A program made the position numbers and the translations under genes. 64,000 nt of DNA from Schistosoma mansoni. Lineage: Eukaryota; Platyhelminthes; Trematoda; Strigeidida; Schistosomatidae. The stretch covers positions 45,366,237 through 45,430,236 of the forward strand of contig NC_031495.1 of the NCBI RefSeq assembly GCF_000237925.1, read 5' to 3'. Of this stretch, positions 1 through 11,484 are shown piece after piece; position 1 is the stretch's first letter; each line of letters opens with the position of its first letter. The notes beneath the pieces were generated by a model. The model did not search any database and was not told the origin of the DNA. It saw only the letters and a list, made by a program, of their open reading frames with translations.

Positions 1-149
1 GGAGAGAATCTAGTGTAAATACTCGTCTTAGGTAAATTAATGTCCCACATACGTGTAAAGAGTGAAATGACTGTTGTAACAAGAAACCCTAGCGTTACAA
101 CAAGTATCCTACCTTTATAACACAAGGATGTTAGATAAAAGAAAGGATT

Positions 150-400
150 TGTTCTTAGGCACAAGTTATGTAATGTTCGTTTGAAGGCGAACCATGTGGC
201 AAAAGACTGTCGATCACCAAGGGAATGCTGTGCGCTATTGGCGGTTCCATGCTTTGCTCTACATAAAGCGGGGTGGGAACGGATAAACTTTGTTGAGGAT
301 GCCCACGCCAAGGCTTATCATTGTAAAGAAACAGAAGATGACGGTGGCATATATCTACTATCTGTCCTTATCACCTTTAAACCACATATCATCTGACCAG
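150..400 (+). pseudogene. BEL/Pao gag zinc-knuckle fragment
   Basis: The plus strand encodes a short stretch resembling the CCHC knuckle at the end of BEL/Pao gag: C-N-V-R-L-K-A-N-H-V-A-K-D-C followed by a second Cys/His cluster ending in LHKAG. The second knuckle cysteine appears to be replaced by Arg (TGT to CGT would explain it). No longer gag frame is visible. It lies opposite in strand to the pol pieces at 2-6 kb, so it probably belongs to another insertion. Family call is inference. Confidence 0.45.
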
Positions 401-599
401 TATCTTATGATTTATACCATTAGTTAAATTTCTAGTAGTATGATATACCATTTGGAAATCTAACCCACAATACAAACGGTTTATTCATCTGATTTGCTTG
501 CAAGATGGAACTAGTAGAGACGGTATATGCCAACAACGTTTGCAACGAGGAGCTTAGACTGAAGCAATATTCATGCATACTACATCACAAGAGGAGGAA

Positions 600-1590
600 G
601 GGTGTGTGTTACTGGCCAGCAAGCACGACCGTGGGGCGAAAACTTCAATCTGCCCAGGTTTGTATGATAGGACATATTGCTAAATTATCCTCTTTATGGC
701 CTGGTTGGAAGTAACTATCCAAAGTTATTGACGCTAGATTATTATGCCAAATACCTCTTGAACTCATGTTTGTAACCTCGAATTGCTTTCACTTCTTACC
801 GAGAAGTTCTCTCACAAGTGAAGCAGAACATTTACGCTAAAACAAAGTTCCCTCATGACCCTACAAAATCCATCACAATAAAAATGTACTATAATGGCTT
901 CGACGAGTAAAAGAGAGAGATTCATTTCTGTATCTGAATACTGTGCTTTCTGTACTATATTTTAAAACTGCACATAATCCTGAATCTTCAGCGTTTTTGG
1001 AATCACCTCCATTTGTACAGCTCTTTGTCTACTCATCGTTTTACTTAGGCTTGTGCTCTCTAACCTATTAATATGAACTTATTTGAAAAATGACTTGATA
1101 AAAACGAATAGGTCTAAGTGGTCATACCTTAGTCATTCCATCACAAATGGCTCAACTTCAGTAGTAACGGATATTTTCTGTTCTGCTTCTCGTCTTTTCC
1201 TTTTTACTCTCTTTTTATCACCGTGATATGCCACTGAGAACCCATATGAAACATGTGACTCAGTCCTGAGCCACCATTTATATCTCAGATATTCCAGAAG
1301 GATATGAAATATCTTATACAAGTTCCCAACTTTACTTGCAACCATCAGTTGCATGTAGTAATACAACCTCCATAAAGCGCACCAACTCTTATATTAACAA
1401 TCCGGGTCTTACTGATATTATTTATATTCACATGTAGCAAGTGTTACCCCCCTGATTCCACGATCAGTGTGTCTTATTACATACCAACCTATGTGAGTAA
1501 CCTATTATAGTGAGGCCTGCATCATCTGTAACAATTTAATATTGCCAGTTAAACGGCACGTCTCATGTGACATGTTATTTGAGAATATCA
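600..1590. repeat. Unclassified ~0.95 kb repeat D, copy 1
   Basis: This stretch aligns by eye with 4062-4985 in the same orientation, in many blocks along the whole length, for example the ACTGGCCAGCAAGCA / ACTGACCAGCAAACA start, CTCAGATATTCC-GA-GGATAT in the middle and CTGTAACAATTT-AT-TTGCC near the end. Divergence looks large (roughly a third of positions). No coding frame is conserved between copies. I do not recognise the family. Confidence 0.6.
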
Positions 1591-1593
1591 CCA

Positions 1594-1969
1594 TTGTAGG
1601 ATTTATTTTGTCCTACAGATATACTACTAAAACTGTAAACGCGATACTGGCGATCCCAGAGTCTATGTGAAAACTATAGTCAGAACAAGGACAACTTGGC
1701 TTTAAACTTTATCTGTTTCTAAACATAAAAACAATCAGATTAGTACAATAATTAAAGAATTATAGTGAAATGCACAAACATACCGACCAGTATTGCGTGT
1801 ATTATTAAAATGAGTAAATTTTATGAGTCACACTATTATAATAGGATAATAATGTCTTTCAATTGGTAGGTCACATGCAACAGGGATAGTTTACAGACAC
1901 ATCAGACCAGACTGACGTGGTGGGAGCTTTAGCAACGATTTGATTGGTTAGTTATGGACATAACTAACA
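1594..1969 (-). repeat. Probable 3' LTR of the minus-strand BEL/Pao element
   Basis: On the minus strand a purine run GGGGGGGAA (complement of 1970-1978) is followed directly by TGTTAGTTATG, the layout of a polypurine tract abutting an LTR start. The LTR start has a short palindrome (TTAGTTATG / CATAACTAA). A matching end CCTACA occurs at 1594-1599, giving a 376 bp TGT...ACA unit just downstream of the DUF5641 piece. The distal boundary is a guess because no second LTR is visible. Confidence 0.45.
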
Positions 1970-2032
1970 TTCCCCCCCAAGCGGACACCACGTCCAAGCT
2001 TCACTACTGTCACGTCTATATAATCGGCTTCT

Positions 2033-2653
2033 TCAAAGAGACAGGTTCCGTATATCCCGTCTGATCTCTTCGGTTGCTGTCTTCAGTCGAACTGTTCTGA
2101 CTCGTCCATCTGGACCATAAATGACCTGTCTAACTGTAGCTTTCGGCCACAGATTTTTCGGTGAGCCGGTACTGTTTACTAACACTGAACCTCCAGGTTG
2201 TCGATTCTTTCTCATGTCCAACCACTCGGATCTCGTCAGAAGAGTTTCTAGGTACTCTCTTAACTACCTGTTCCGAAATAGGTTGGTTAGTTGTTGCACT
2301 CCCTTTCTTCTGTCATATAAGCACGTTTTACTCATCTGCGCTTCTTCGAGGGACACACCTCTATGAACTAACAATAACTTATTTGATGAGAATATATCCA
2401 AATTATCACTGTCATTAACTAGCTTTACAAATGGTCGATTGTTCATTATCCCTTCAATCTCTATTAAAAACATCTCGAAAGACTGGTCCGTCAATACCTT
2501 TTGAGACAGTAGTGATTGTAGAATCCTTCTTATCGACTGAATAATGCGTCCCCATACACTGCCTCGATGACTAGCTCTAGGAAGTTTAAAACGCCATTCA
2601 CAACCTATTTCTAAAAGAGCATTTGCTATCTTATTCTGGTTCCAACTACACAT
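2033..2653 (-). pseudogene. BEL/Pao integrase C-terminal part plus DUF5641
   Basis: Two minus-strand frames, 2264-2653 and 2033-2221, encode the end of a BEL/Pao integrase and the following DUF5641 domain. Seen directly: a W-F-x-P-R-A-S-H-R-G-S-V-W-G block, the E-G-I-M-N-N-R-P block that carries the last catalytic Glu region of integrases, and an L-W-P-K-A-x-V followed by G-x-V-R-T-V-R-L DUF5641 core. The frames are offset, so at least one frameshift separates them. The integrase core upstream is missing, replaced by unrelated sequence at 2654-3098. Dead copy of a retrotransposon. Confidence 0.72.
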
Positions 2654-3098
2654 AATCTGTCTACGACTAGCATTGGCTTTTTTAAATTTATCAGAACCAT
2701 CTCAGCGCGAATTTAGTAGTCTTGCTCTGAGGGTGAAGCTATGTAACTTCTGACATCTGGAACAAGCTCGACGAATGCGCTTTCCCAAGGTCATAGTTCG
2801 AACCAGGCGCTCCACAAGCCTACTTTATAACGACTATAAACTTAAAAAGCTGCATTACATAAATACTTAGCACGATCGAAACCCTAATACACTTTTTGTC
2901 GAGATTGGATCTGGTGTGTAACGTGGACGCCATGCCCCTTTGGAAACTATTCTTATGAAAACACATTATATCTGAACGAATGAACTGCTATCAACTTTTA
3001 CAGATTATAATTGCTAAACAACCCTGCTTGGGATGCATACTATGAACCAGTATATGTTGTAAATTGTAGATCATGCCTGTAAAAATGGCGTGTACCTG

Positions 3099-3364
3099 CT
3101 ATTGCAGAAATATATTATTATTATTATTACTCTTGTTCACAACTCGCACAAAGGCGTCTTTCCCAACACCATGTACAATACCACGGCGAATATGTGCTGT
3201 CTGCTTCTTCATGGTCTGATTTACTGACTTCTTTGTTAAGGTGACCTTTAGCTTTTTCGGTGTCTTCACTTTCGGCTTGGTGAACCTTCTTTTCTTAGGC
3301 TTTCTTAGAGTTGTTTTGGGATTATGATCACATGGTGCTTTTATTTTTGGCTTAGCAACCCTGG
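3099..3364 (-). other. Lys-rich frame fused in phase to the BEL/Pao RT piece
   Basis: The open frame that encodes the RT piece continues, but RNase H similarity stops at about 3365. What follows is very Lys/Pro rich, with KPKVKTPKKLKVT-like runs resembling the tail of a linker histone, and it ends in an Asn run encoded by a (TAT)n microsatellite at 3107-3126. It may be a histone H1-tail-like fragment joined by deletion or template switching, or simply another retroelement's basic region. Identity uncertain. Confidence 0.35.
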
Positions 3365-4060
3365 ACTTAGCTAATAAAAAGGAACGATGAACTTGACGCG
3401 AGACATCTTTAAAACGAGCACACGCTACAACATCATATGCGAATTCTGAGGCATCAACAAAGTAATAAATCTGAGTAGCTAATGGTTTGTACGATCCTAG
3501 TACGAGACATCTGGGAAGTAACAGTTTACTTAGGCGCTTCATACCTCTGAGCCAACAGTCCCATCTTATAGAGCACGCCCTAGGAAGTTCTTCGTCGCAT
3601 GAAAGATTTAGCCGGCAGGCATCCTGCAAAATTAATTTAGCTGGTAAAACAATTGGAGCTATAAGCCCATCTGGGTCGAACATAGATGCTACATACGACA
3701 AAATGGTTTTCCTTGAAGGAGTCGCATCGAACATGCACATCCTGAAGATCTTATACGTTCGAACATTCCACTCTTTTCCTAGAGTCCTTTCATTTCTTTC
3801 CACAGATAAACAAATATCTACGTTCCTTTCTATGTGATCTCCCTCTGGAATAGACTTCATTAATTCAACATTGTTGCTGGCCCACGTGGTTACATTAAAA
3901 CTCCCTAAACGTAACATCTCCTTTAGCTGAGAATATACTAACTTGGGATCTTCTAACGTATCAACACTGGTTAATAAATCGTCAACGTAGAACTGTTCCT
4001 TCGCTGTCTGTATAATGCATTCAGGAAATCTAGCCTCTTTACCTAGGATAGTCCTTTTTA
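3365..4060 (-). pseudogene. BEL/Pao reverse transcriptase with YVDD, into RNase H
   Basis: The minus-strand frame is open from about 4060 down into the Lys-rich segment. It contains the RT catalytic box F-Y-V-D-D-L-L (FYVDD at 3978-3992), a W-A-S-N-N block, Y-V-A-S-M-F-D-P-D-G-L-I-A-P typical of BEL/Pao polymerases between RT and RNase H, and a Y-Y-F-V-D-A-S-E-F-A-Y segment that looks like the first RNase H acidic motif. The start codon of the computed frame (3917) is arbitrary; coding similarity begins at the junction with repeat D at 4061. Truncated on both sides, so not functional. Confidence 0.8.
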
Positions 4061-4061
4061 G

Positions 4062-4985
4062 AGGGTGGCGTTACTGACCAGCAAACATGATGGTGGGGAG
4101 ACAACTTCAATCCACCAGTGTCTGTGGGGCAGAACATATTAATTACGGCTCCTTATGTCTAGTGGGATGTTACGAACCAACGGTATTGATGCGAAATTAT
4201 TAATGCATAATACCACTTTAAATCATGTTAAAAAAGCTGAATTGGTTCCACTTCCTACCAAGTAATCCTACTACAAGCAAACTAGACAATTGGCTAAAAA
4301 AGAAGCCCACTCCATACCCTATAAAATCTAAAAACAAAAAAGAGAGTTCAAACAACTTCGAAAAAAGGGGGACAGCCATTTGTATCGGAATACTGTTTTC
4401 AGCACTTTATTTTATAATTACACAATTCCATATTTCCTTCTGAACTACCTTCATTTATACAGTTCCTTATCCACTCGTACCTTGCCCACACTTATTTTTC
4501 TTTGACACATTAGTATGCTCTTACCTAATAAGTACTTCAGTAACAGACAAATAGACTCAATGGTTATACCTTAATTATTCCTCCATGAATATTATGTGCC
4601 CTGCTTTTTGTCCTTCCTTTTTCTTACACCTTTTTCAGCCCCCTGGAAAGACCCCACCGAAAACAGATATGGCACGGGTGACTTCGTCTTACACTGTTAT
4701 TGAAGCCTCAGATATTCCGGAGGGATATAAGGTTTAAGCTTCTAAAAGCCCCCAACTTCACATGTATCTGTTCTCGACCATCAGCTGTATGTTGCAACGC
4801 TACCTCCATAGAGTGCGCCAAGTGTGATATTGACATGTTTCTTACGAAATCCATTTGCATTCATATCTTATAAAATATCAACCCAGCTGAGTAATTTTCT
4901 ACAGTGAAAGTTGTAACTTCTGTAACAATTTGATCTTGCCTGTAAACCAGCATGCCTCATGTAACAAACTGTTATTTGAGAATAA
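4062..4985. repeat. Unclassified repeat D, copy 2, interrupting BEL/Pao pol
   Basis: Second copy of the repeat at 600-1590. Here it separates the BEL/Pao RT piece (ending at 4060) from the DUF1758 piece (5353-5589), so it most likely inserted into the element. No terminal repeats or target duplication could be made out by eye. Confidence 0.6.
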
Positions 4986-5352
4986 ATTATTATTATTAGA
5001 GCAAACGTTGCACAGCTTGGCGATAAGATCGCACCAGACAAATGTACTTTCATTTTGCAGGTTTCTGGTCCATCTTTAGACGATAAATGATTTATGATAC
5101 TCATATTGCTCGTGGTCTTTTCGTGCCTTAAGGTAACCCTCGTGCTATTGATAGAAGAAACCAGAGAAGTAGTGAATAGGTCTTTATTTCGATCTTCGCG
5201 CAGTCACAGTGGAGCGTGGGATTATCTGTTCAGACAAACAAAGGCTCTCAACATTCAATATAAGATAATAGGGAATATAACGCTTACAAAAAGTAAGGAA
5301 GTGAATGAATACTTGAATAATACTGTTTTAGCATATGCTTGGTTGTTTGGGG

Positions 5353-5589
5353 TCAACTCTTAACCAACCAACCAACCTGAGCTGTTACAGTCTCACTGTA
5401 AGGTCCAAACAACGTCCACCCTAAAGCAGTTTTTGTAGCGTATGGTTCATTAGATTTTCCCATTCTCTTCTCTTTTATCTCGTGTACGCCCGGTGCGTTA
5501 CACCCAATCAACAGTTTAACATTCTCTTCTTCTACTCTCGGAAAACCTGTGTCTTTTAAATGAGACCAGGATGCCATTTGATGCACCAT
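5353..5589 (-). pseudogene. BEL/Pao DUF1758 (peptidase-region) fragment
   Basis: A 78-codon minus-strand frame with W-S-H-L-K-D, N-V-K-L-L-I-G-C-N-A-P and T-A-L-G-W-T-L-F-G-P, the conserved end of the DUF1758/retropepsin region that precedes RT in BEL/Pao polyproteins. It is collinear with the RT piece at 3365-4060 once repeat D is removed. No upstream or downstream continuation in frame. Confidence 0.7.
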
Positions 5590-5989
5590 TCCAGATCTAA
5601 AGTCACACGAACAGCATGTGAGAGCAGTATTAAAACGGATAAATGAAAATGGATTGAACTACACCAAAAGGTGTTTTCTCTGTCAGACCTCTATAATTAT
5701 CTCAGACACAATAAGTTTAGAAGGGATGGATGGACACCATTAGTAATACCTCATACCAAGTTTTCTAACACAACTTAGAGGTTTTCTAGGTTTAGTCTTT
5801 ATCGAAGATTCATATATAGTTGTGCACAACTAGTCCAACCTTTTACAGATTCTTTTGAAGGAAAACTAAAAGAATTTAGGCTGACCTCTGTGGCTGTCAA
5901 ATAGCTAATGGACAAAATAGCTCCAGCATTTAAGCCTACGTATCCGAATTCCCATTCCCCACTTGCTTTGATGGTGGAAGCTTCGGACA

Positions 5990-6420
5990 AAGCAGCAGAG
6001 CCCAGAGAGCGTCCAATCCAATAGAACCCTTACAGTTTATGGCTCATTCGTCTTTCCAGTCCCTATCTCCATCTCGTATAAGTCTGGTGCGTCAAACCTA
6101 ATTAACGCCTTAACATTATCATATCCTACTGTTGAAAAATTCATGTCCTTGAAGTGAGACCAGGATACCATCTGATATACCGTTGACACACTTCTCTACA
6201 CTGAAGGTAGTCTTTCAACCGTCAACACTTTCAGGATATTGTCGGACTACGGAAAATCCAACAAGTGCAGTTCTACGTGGGCCTCCTAGCATGCCATCGA
6301 CGTCTTATTACAAAGTCTTCAAGGTTACCATCTCCGGTTTTCCATCAAGAACCAGATCATCGACTAGATCATTTACAGTGATTGAAATGTCTGCTCCGCC
6401 TCCTAAAAAGGCTCAAACCT
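5990..6420 (-). pseudogene. Second, more decayed DUF1758 region from another BEL/Pao copy
   Basis: The minus strand at about 6010-6185 repeats the same domain block as 5353-5589 (W-S-H-F-K-D, N-V-K-A-L-I, D-A-P) with many changes and a stop after N-E-P. Further upstream (6300-6400) a G-A-D-I-S-I-T-V-N-D-L block resembles the region after the retropepsin Asp. Having the same domain twice within 1 kb means two different elements, or a duplication, lie here. Confidence 0.55.
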
Positions 6421-6429
6421 GAATGATCT

Positions 6430-8220
6430 TCTCACCATGTTTTAGTAGTACAGGAATTATAGCCAACGAAACTCCAGCCGAGGGCATTGTTTGTGTCCAC
6501 CATCATCTTCTGTTTCTTTACAATGATAAGCATTGACATGTTCATCCTTCACAAGGTACGGATCGACCACAAGTTTAACTGTGATTGGGCAAACCCACAA
6601 TCAGAAAGTGAACTACGACGAACGGATCATTTATTATCTCCATCCCTAACACACATTTGCTTGGGTCGATGAGTAGATTATGGCGTTGATGAGTGTTCAC
6701 AGGACGATTAAGAGTGTGACGGAGATCTGCAACGAAATTTTGAATCGTTCAATGCTTTTCTGATTGAATAAATCTAAGTACTGGGGGTTAAGATGGCTTC
6801 CAGAATACTGTCTCCATATGCAGTCATTTAGTCTACACCGTTATTATCAAATAAGACAAAAACCGCTTGCACCTGTTAGGGGAGCTTAGATAAGCGAGTT
6901 GTCTAAAACGGCCGTTGTCATAGTGTCGTTGACCAACGAGCTCTCGTATACGCAGTAACGTTTCTTTTGCGGAGCTGTGTTGCAACTCGATGTTGTAGAG
7001 GGACTGGTCTAGCCTTCGTCAATTGTTTAGGTCTCCACGTTTAGGGATAGCCCTTTTTTAAGGTTTCATCTTGTTCCAAAACATCACTAATAAACATACT
7101 AGGTGTAACTTACCTATTAAAGCCGTGCGATACTGCCTTCAATACTGACGGCAATTATGCACGTCGGTTCGTTACATGGTGCCCGTGAAGGTCAGCTTTC
7201 GCGTGACAGAATCAGGATCCTTAATCATCGGTCTAGAATAGCATGAGGTAAAAGACTGAAGACGTAAGAGTCTTAGTTTTTAACGGTTGTGGTGTCTGTT
7301 CCATTATTATCAGGATAAAATATACGAATAGGCGAAAAAGTGCGAAAATAAAAAATCCACCATATGTAAAAAATAAATTAAAACGTAATATATAACGTCG
7401 AACAATCAACGGACTTATACGATTATGGTCTAATTAGGTATTAGTACGTTTATCCTCAATCGTTTAAAGAAACCCCATCATATCTTTGTTACTATAATAA
7501 TAGACCTAATCCTAAGGTTGTAGGTTTGTCATGATGTGACTAGCTAATCCATAAGATCTTACGTGGAATTCACATTATTGTATATATTGACTCATCCTAT
7601 CGTGACGATTAGCAGCATGTCTAGTACTTCTGATGAACACACTTAAGCTAGGAAGAGGGTAATATATTTGATACAAAAAGCGGGAGGTTATATAGAATGA
7701 CCATGCATGCATGACGGAGCCATGACATTTCGATTAATTGTTCCCGTATTCACCATAGTTGACCTTCTCCTAGTGTTATATACAGAATGTAGATCTCAGT
7801 AATTGTGCGCTCAGCTTTAAAGATTTTACGGTTGGGAACCAATACCATTAGACTGCTCTCCCACCTGAATCAACATGAAGTTAGTTCAATACCAAACTGA
7901 ATGGGATAATCGCCAGCAGGAGGTTACCAAAAAATAGTAAGAGTCCTCTGAGTATTGATAAACTGAAAGACAAGTCAAAAAGGAAGGTGACAGTAACTGA
8001 TATGGAAATAAGTGTAATAATTCCAAAATGTTCGGTTTATTCCTGAACACGCTCGAAATGAGAATCTACGTACGTATTATTTGGGCGCTGAACAAAGTGG
8101 TCTTTTCATGAAGAAGAATGATTTAGTATAGAGATATTTTAACAAGACACAATAAAATGCATAGCAATGAATGTCGGATGATGGCCTGACATATGGGCAT
8201 TGCAAGACATTCCGGGTTTC
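6430..8220. other. No recognisable feature
   Basis: I see no supported gene, RNA or named repeat. Frames are short and base composition is mixed. Old retroelement sequence is likely, given the neighbours. Confidence 0.4.
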
Positions 8221-8224
8221 CTGC

Positions 8225-8500
8225 TCAACATGTGTTAGACCTCATCTGAAGTACTCCATCCAAGCAGTTGATCCATGTCTTACTATCACACTTAAGCTTG
8301 TTCAACGTGCGGAAACTGAGTTATTGACTGATATTTTCTAATTCTGCTAAGATGGACGAATAAAACACTCAAAAATTTTCATGTAATGTTATCAAAGAAC
8401 GCCAGTTGGTATTGGAATTCCTTGTCTTAAACGGTGACCTCTTTCCTCTCTCCAGAACTAATCATTTCTGGGGCCACAATGAGTGGTTCAAAAGTTATGA
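8225..8500 (+). pseudogene. Degenerate CR1-like RT C-terminal fragment
   Basis: The plus strand at 8230-8330 reads C-V-R-P-H-L-K-Y-S-I-Q-A-V followed by L-V-Q-R-A-E-T, the pattern that in CR1-like LINEs follows the RT fingers (VRPxLEY...VQRRATK). Frameshifts and stops follow. Compare the better preserved copy at 10084-10332 on the other strand. Confidence 0.4.
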
Positions 8501-9109
8501 TCAAGTAAAGTGAGACTGGTTTATTGTTTTTCTCATCGAATCTTCAAAGATGGGAAAGCTGTGAACGGACAAGTGCTATTGTGGTGGACCAAAATGTATG
8601 ATAACCAAAAATTAGCAACAAAAATATTATGTCTATAGTTTATGTAACAATTAACAGTTAATAAGTTAATTACACACAAATAACAAAATAAGGGACGTTA
8701 CTTAAGTCTTCAGGCTATTGCGTGTTCGGCTGAGTTTGGTCCAAATAATCCACAATTATAATAAATTAGTTATCCCAATATGGACGATATAGATCCAATA
8801 GGTTTACCAAGCATAGAATTCAATAAGAATGTCACAATTGTCTATAAATATAGATGATATGCAATGAATATTTCATTTAACATATTTGCAGATATAGCAG
8901 AACGATGCAGATGTGAATTAGAGTGTATTTAATGAGGAGCAGTAACAGTGCCACGATATGTTGTACTCACAACGGAAGGAAAGTGTGTTACAAGCGTTCA
9001 ATGTAATACAGTTAAACAACAAGTACAATTGTTTAATGCTTAATGTACAGAATATGAAAATACATGCGTAAACTATGAAAAATTATTTACAAAATAGGTT
9101 TTATGGTCC

Positions 9110-9245
9110 TATCTCCACACTATCAGCTTTGTCAGTGAACGCTATCAAGAAGAAGACAGATCTTCACTCAAAAGAAAGCTGCAAGGTTTAACACAGGTCC
9201 ATCGACCTACTATCTTTATTTCTGGAGACTGAAGATGGAATATTG
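9110..9245 (+). pseudogene. CR1-like 3' end, degenerate
   Basis: Contains S-L-K-R-K-L-Q-G-L-T-Q and GGTTTAACACAGGTCCATCGACC, which parallels the last codons and 3' untranslated start of the CR1 copies at 9662 and 14015 (ACTAACACAGGCCATCAAGCC). Short and diverged. Confidence 0.35.
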
Positions 9246-9661
9246 ACTGTATCCCTGAGATGATTCACGGGTTTGACATCGTCACCCCAATATAATTCAG
9301 GTCAGTCCATTAACTGCGTTAAAATTCTAGATCTATTATAATCTTATCGGTTTCTTGTAAAAGCAAAACTCTCACGAAGTTTCATTTTGACCATCTTAGT
9401 TGTGATTGGTTTACAACAAGGTCATACAGGGATTTTTCAAGACTGACAGTTACGGCGGGGTAAATTGTCTGCTTGTCTTAGACTGAGGCTTGCGTTGTTG
9501 CTGATTGTTGTCTTTTGCTATCCATAGTAAATGCAAGTAGATTGTGTGCACCTCTTACTAGAATCTTATCTTATGAACAAAATACGTGACATAAGATTTT
9601 TCCTCTCAAAATGCAAAAGACAGTGGGTATTAGTTGGCTTAGTTAATCACCATTAAGTTTC

Positions 9662-11480
9662 AGTTTGAAAGGGACAGGAGGCTTGATGGCCTGTGTTAGT
9701 CCTGGTGATGATGGTCTCTCAGTTGATCCAACTTTCTTTTGAAGGAGTCGACGGATGGAGCCTGAACCACGTGCTGAGGCAATGGATTCCACTCGTTGAT
9801 GATTCGATGGGAAAGTCGATAGTCAGCTGACATGTTATTTGTCGCGGGCTTGTGAATTTTTTTGAAGTGTTCTCGTGAATTTTCTGTTTTGGAAGACAAG
9901 AAGAATGAGGACATATCAGGTGCAAAATTATCACTAAGCAATTTGAAAACCGTAATCAAGTCGTCTCTGGCTCTTCGATACGACCGCGGGAATAGATTTA
10001 GCGTGGTCAGTCCATCGTCATACGGGAGCTTCGCTATTCCAGGAATAAGCTTAGTTGGTGTTCTTTGAACCCTTACCAAAGGCTCACTGTCTTTTTTTAA
10101 AGTAGGGGCCTGCCGCGTGTATGCAGTACTCAAGTTTAGGACGCACGAACACTGTATACCAAGTCGAAAACGTTTTAGCGTCGATATGACTAGAAGCCCT
10201 ACGTATTGACCATATAGTTCTTAAACCTTTGGCGGCTGTTGCACGGCAGTGTGCAGTAGTCTTTAAGTCTTGGCCAACGATGACTCCTAGGTCATTGTGT
10301 GTCTGGACAACAGATAGCTCAGTGCTACTCATCGTATATGTATCTGTACCTTGATCGCAATAGACTTGGAAGTATTTATCGGCAACTGCCAGGTTTGAGA
10401 CGATTCAGATAATTTCTCTAGGTCATTTTGGAGTTCTAAGCTATTACATTTACTTCGTATCGCTCTCCATATCTTGACATCGTCAGCATTTGGCAAGACT
10501 GATGACGATAGTAGACGAGGGAGGTCAGTTACGTATAAGAGGAATAACACGCCCCAAAACTGCTCCCTAGGGGACTCCACTAAGCACAGTTTCCCAGCTA
10601 GACAACTTGGAGTTCCCCAGTACTCTTTGTTGGCGCCCACTTATTATTATTATTTATTTAAACACATAAATATTGGTACAATGAAGCACCAGATACATAT
10701 GCGCCTCACAAATCTCATTTGATTTGTGTGAGGGTTGTGATACTGCCCAGGTGCCCAGACTGAAGCAGGTGGTTTCCCTAGGGGCCCACACCCGGAGCCT
10801 TTGACCGAAAGATCTAATCCACAAGGCAGTGGAGCATCGTGAGGAGATGCAGTCCCATGGTAGCCGGTGATCAATGATTGATTCGTACGCCATTTGTTCC
10901 TTCAGGATACTGGAGCCCATGTGCACCAATGGTTTGGAATCAGGGTTTTCCAACTCTCCTAGGTGGATTAGCTGTGTCCATCGACCCGGTTAAAGCTCCA
11001 GACATTCGCTTTTCGTCCTCTCAATTTCGTAAACAACAGTAATGCCACGAGAAGGCAGTGAGTAGGACTTCCCTGGCAGAGGCTATATATTCGCTGGCCA
11101 TGTGAGAGTATTTCGAGAGGGAGAGCGAACTCTCCCCACTCTCGGCCATACCAGGGCATTTTGGGGGCGCCCACTTAAGAAGTCTTTTATCAACATCAAT
11201 AGATTGCCTCCAATCCCGACATTTCTTAGCTTATATAACAGCCGGTTGTGCGAAACTTTGTCAAAAGCTTTGCTGAAATCGATGTAGGCTACGTCTACAG
11301 GCAACTTATGGTCCTTAAGAGCGCACCAGGTTTCACGAGCAACTAATAAGTTTGTGAGACAAGAACAACCTATTCTAAAACCATGCTGCTTCTTCGAAAG
11401 GATCAGGTTTTCATCTTGGTACTTAAACAGCTCCTTCCGAATAATCTGTTCCAAGCCAGACAAAACGCTTTATAACGAAC
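9662..11480 (-). pseudogene. CR1-like LINE reverse transcriptase, 5'-truncated, split by repeat C
   Basis: Minus-strand non-LTR RT in pieces: 11178-11463 carries the N-terminal palm with K-K-Q-H-G-F-R and Y-I-D-F-S-K-A-F-D (first catalytic Asp); 10329-10631 carries the G-V-P-Q-G region and the A-D-D box; 10084-10332 and 9696-10133 carry the thumb and C-terminus, ending E-W-N-P-L-P-Q-H-V-V-Q-A-P-S-V-D-S-F-K-R-K-L. Decay is visible: the Gln codon of GVPQG is TAG, a frameshift follows VLG, the usual F of FADD reads N, and there is a frameshift near 10095. A 522 bp repeat interrupts it with a 12 bp duplication. The 5' end is missing beyond about 11480. Dead copy. Confidence 0.87.
10644..11165 (-). 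mobile_element. Repeat C copy 1 (SINE-like), with 12 bp target duplication
   Basis: Flanked by identical GGCGCCCACTTA at 10632-10643 and 11166-11177, so it is a single retroposition into the CR1 element. On the minus strand it starts GCCCCCAAA-ATGCCCTGG and ends in an A/T-rich tail (TTTAAATAAATAATAATAA), the structure of a SINE or other LINE-mobilised element. Near the start TGGCCGAGAGTGG resembles a pol III A box, but I cannot confirm a tRNA origin. A 99-codon frame (10654-10953) runs through this copy but is broken in copies 27187 and 31513, so it is probably not a gene. Confidence 0.85.
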
Positions 11481-11484
11481 TTTC

